64,000 nucleotides of DNA, taken from contig NZ_JASHIM010000005.1 of NCBI RefSeq assembly GCF_030733685.1, forward strand, positions 1 through 64,000, written 5' to 3'. Origin of the DNA: Roseovarius sp. MMSF_3281 (GTDB lineage Bacteria; Pseudomonadota; Alphaproteobacteria; Rhodobacterales; Rhodobacteraceae). Made by a program: the position numbers and the translations under genes. This document shows, in pieces, positions 63,132 to 64,000 of this stretch (positions are counted from its first letter, which is position 1; each line of letters opens with the position of its first letter). The notes under the pieces are model-generated. The model ran no database searches. It had not been told where the DNA came from and saw only the letters and a program-made list of their open reading frames with translations.

Positions 63132-63824
63132 CTACAGGGCCGGCTGTGTCAGAAAACCGGCTTTTCCGACCTCCTCCTTGATTACCGGCAGGAAGGACAA
63201 GAGGTTCTCGTTTGCAAGGTCCGCGCCCATGCCAGTGATCGTCAGCGCCCCCAGGAATTCACCGTCGCTTTCGAACATGGCGACCGCGATCGAGGCAAAG
63301 TGTCGGTTCCGTTCCCCGCGAGAAATGTAATAGCCCCGCGCCCGTGTCTGGTCATATATTTCGCCCTCGGTCCCGTTGAACGCCAGCAGAAGCTGCGCCG
63401 CAGCGCCGCCCTCGGCCAAGGAGACGGAGCCGCCCGTTTCGATGAAGTAGCGGAAATCCTGGTAGGCATGGTCCCGGGCCAGGCATGTGCGCTCCTCGCC
63501 CGAACGAACGAAGAAGGCCGTCGTCTGCGCGACGCGTTCCGAGATCCGGCTGATCGGTCCTTCGATTCGGGTGATCGTGTTCGAGGTCGCGCGAAAGATC
63601 GATGCGAGTCGCAGATTGCTCGGGCCGGGCGAATAGCTGCCGTCCGAGTTCCGCGACAGGTACCCCCACGAGACGAGCACCTTCAGAAGCCGCGATGCCG
63701 TTGCCTTGTCGAGGCCGGAGAGTGCGGAAAACTCCTTTAGTTGCAGGCGCTTGCGTTCCATCGAGAACAGCGACAGCAGAAGGAGCGCGCGGTCGAGAAC
63801 GCCGCTGGGTGGGGTTGAAGTCAT
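63132..63824 (-). CDS. IclR-family transcriptional regulator
   Basis: 230 aa with GGAGGA upstream. The N-terminal winged HTH (GVLDRALLLLSLFSMERKRL, LQLKEFSALSGLDKATASRL) spans residues 7-65 and the IclR effector domain follows to the C-terminus. Shorter than many IclR proteins, with an end at FLTQPAL. It is divergent from the gene cut by the right edge, which is its likely target. Confidence 0.9.
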   Translation of the reverse strand: MTSTPPSGVLDRALLLLSLFSMERKRLQLKEFSALSGLDKATASRLLKVLVSWGYLSRNSDGSYSPGPSNLRLASIFRATSNTITRIEGPISRISERVAQTTAFFVRSGEERTCLARDHAYQDFRYFIETGGSVSLAEGGAAAQLLLAFNGTEGEIYDQTRARGYYISRGERNRHFASIAVAMFESDGEFLGALTITGMGADLANENLLSFLPVIKEEVGKAGFLTQPAL

Positions 63825-63856
63825 CGCGAAAAGTCCTCCTCGTTGAATCGATGGCG

Positions 63857-63911
63857 TTGACAGGATGGCGTAACAGTGTTTTATTCATTGATACACATTT
63901 TATTGAATGAA
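63857..63911 (+). promoter_or_regulatory. Promoter and IclR operator candidate
   Basis: TTGACA (63857-63862) with TTTTAT 16 bases later reads towards the right-edge gene. The overlapping inverted repeat TTCATT (63884-63889) / AATGAA (63906-63911) would place the IclR protein over the transcription start region, as expected for repression. Confidence 0.5.
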
Positions 63912-63940
63912 ACAAGGCTGAATTGAGAGGGCAGCACGAA

Positions 63941-64000
63941 ATGGCACAGGAATACTACGGCGCGGACGACGCGAAGCACCGGATGGAGATGAAGAAACTC
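63941..64000 (+). CDS. Protein of unknown function, N-terminal fragment
   Basis: The first 20 codons of a rightward gene cut by the window edge: MAQEYYGADDAKHRMEMKKL, with GAGAGGGCAG before the ATG. Too short to assign. Its divergence from an IclR gene suggests a catabolic or transport protein. Confidence 0.55.
   Translation, partial: MAQEYYGADDAKHRMEMKKL

Noticed and set aside
1..64000. CRISPR array, tRNA or rRNA genes
   Set aside because: No regularly spaced repeats and no cloverleaf or ribosomal RNA sequence were recognised anywhere in the window.

Overview
The window looks like part of a plasmid or chromid of a Rhodobacteraceae (Roseobacter-group) alphaproteobacterium. The evidence is a complete repABC replicon with an antisense-RNA locus and candidate parS palindromes, moderately high GC, alphaproteobacterial-style catabolic genes (TAXI-type TRAP and Dpp-type ABC transporters, a dimethylglycine-dehydrogenase-like flavoprotein, hydantoinase subunits) and many decayed insertion sequences. 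No rRNA, tRNA or CRISPR array was seen. The taxon is inferred from gene content only.

Layout. (1) 1-13.2 kb: the start of an electron-transfer flavoprotein beta gene at the left edge, then an XRE-cupin regulator, hyuA, hyuB, a sarcosine/dimethylglycine-dehydrogenase-like flavoprotein, a broken MFS gene, a GlxA-type AraC regulator, an old-yellow-enzyme/trimethylamine-dehydrogenase-like enzyme and a Tat-exported solute-binding protein. Together these suggest catabolism of an N-methylated cyclic amide or amine, with electrons passed to ETF. (2) 13.2-24.5 kb: plasmid backbone. It holds a WGR protein, repA-repB-ctRNA-repC, relics of lhgO and a TRAP operon, two parS-like palindromes, a tyrosine recombinase with an adjacent recombination-core-like inverted repeat, DUF1403, parDE, scpB, a second WGR protein and a gutted Fic gene. 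(3) 24.6-36 kb: an AraC regulator; an envelope group (membrane-fused glycerophosphodiesterase, HdeD-like protein, MscS channel, YbaY-META protein); two exported amidohydrolases; a methyltransferase; and several small palindromic repeats. (4) 36.3-48 kb: HxlR and IS21 relics, then a leftward operon of acyl-CoA dehydrogenase, CoA-transferase, TAXI TRAP transporter, enoyl-CoA hydratase/3-hydroxyacyl-CoA dehydrogenase and thiolase, with a divergent LysR gene. This forms a self-contained uptake, CoA-activation and beta-oxidation route, possibly for a dicarboxylate. (5) 48-61 kb: an IS scar, then amidase, N-carbamoyl-amino-acid-hydrolase-like enzyme, second amidase, XRE-cupin regulator, complete five-gene Dpp/Opp-type ABC transporter, ArgE/DapE-like deacylase and a tiny zinc-ribbon membrane protein. 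This is an amide/ureido uptake and hydrolysis island that complements hyuAB functionally. (6) 61-64 kb: stacked IS110, IS3 and IS6 relics, then an IclR regulator divergent from a gene cut by the right edge.

The most unusual structures are small. One is a 116-bp two-hairpin mobile element, present twice in full and once as a solo hairpin. One full copy has a perfect 5-bp target duplication, and the two full copies differ by an apparent inversion of one hairpin. Another is a 166-bp element with 18-bp terminal inverted repeats. The rest are the parS pair, the recombinase core-like site, and CTTG/CAAG-type inverted repeats upstream of the genes next to both XRE-cupin regulators.
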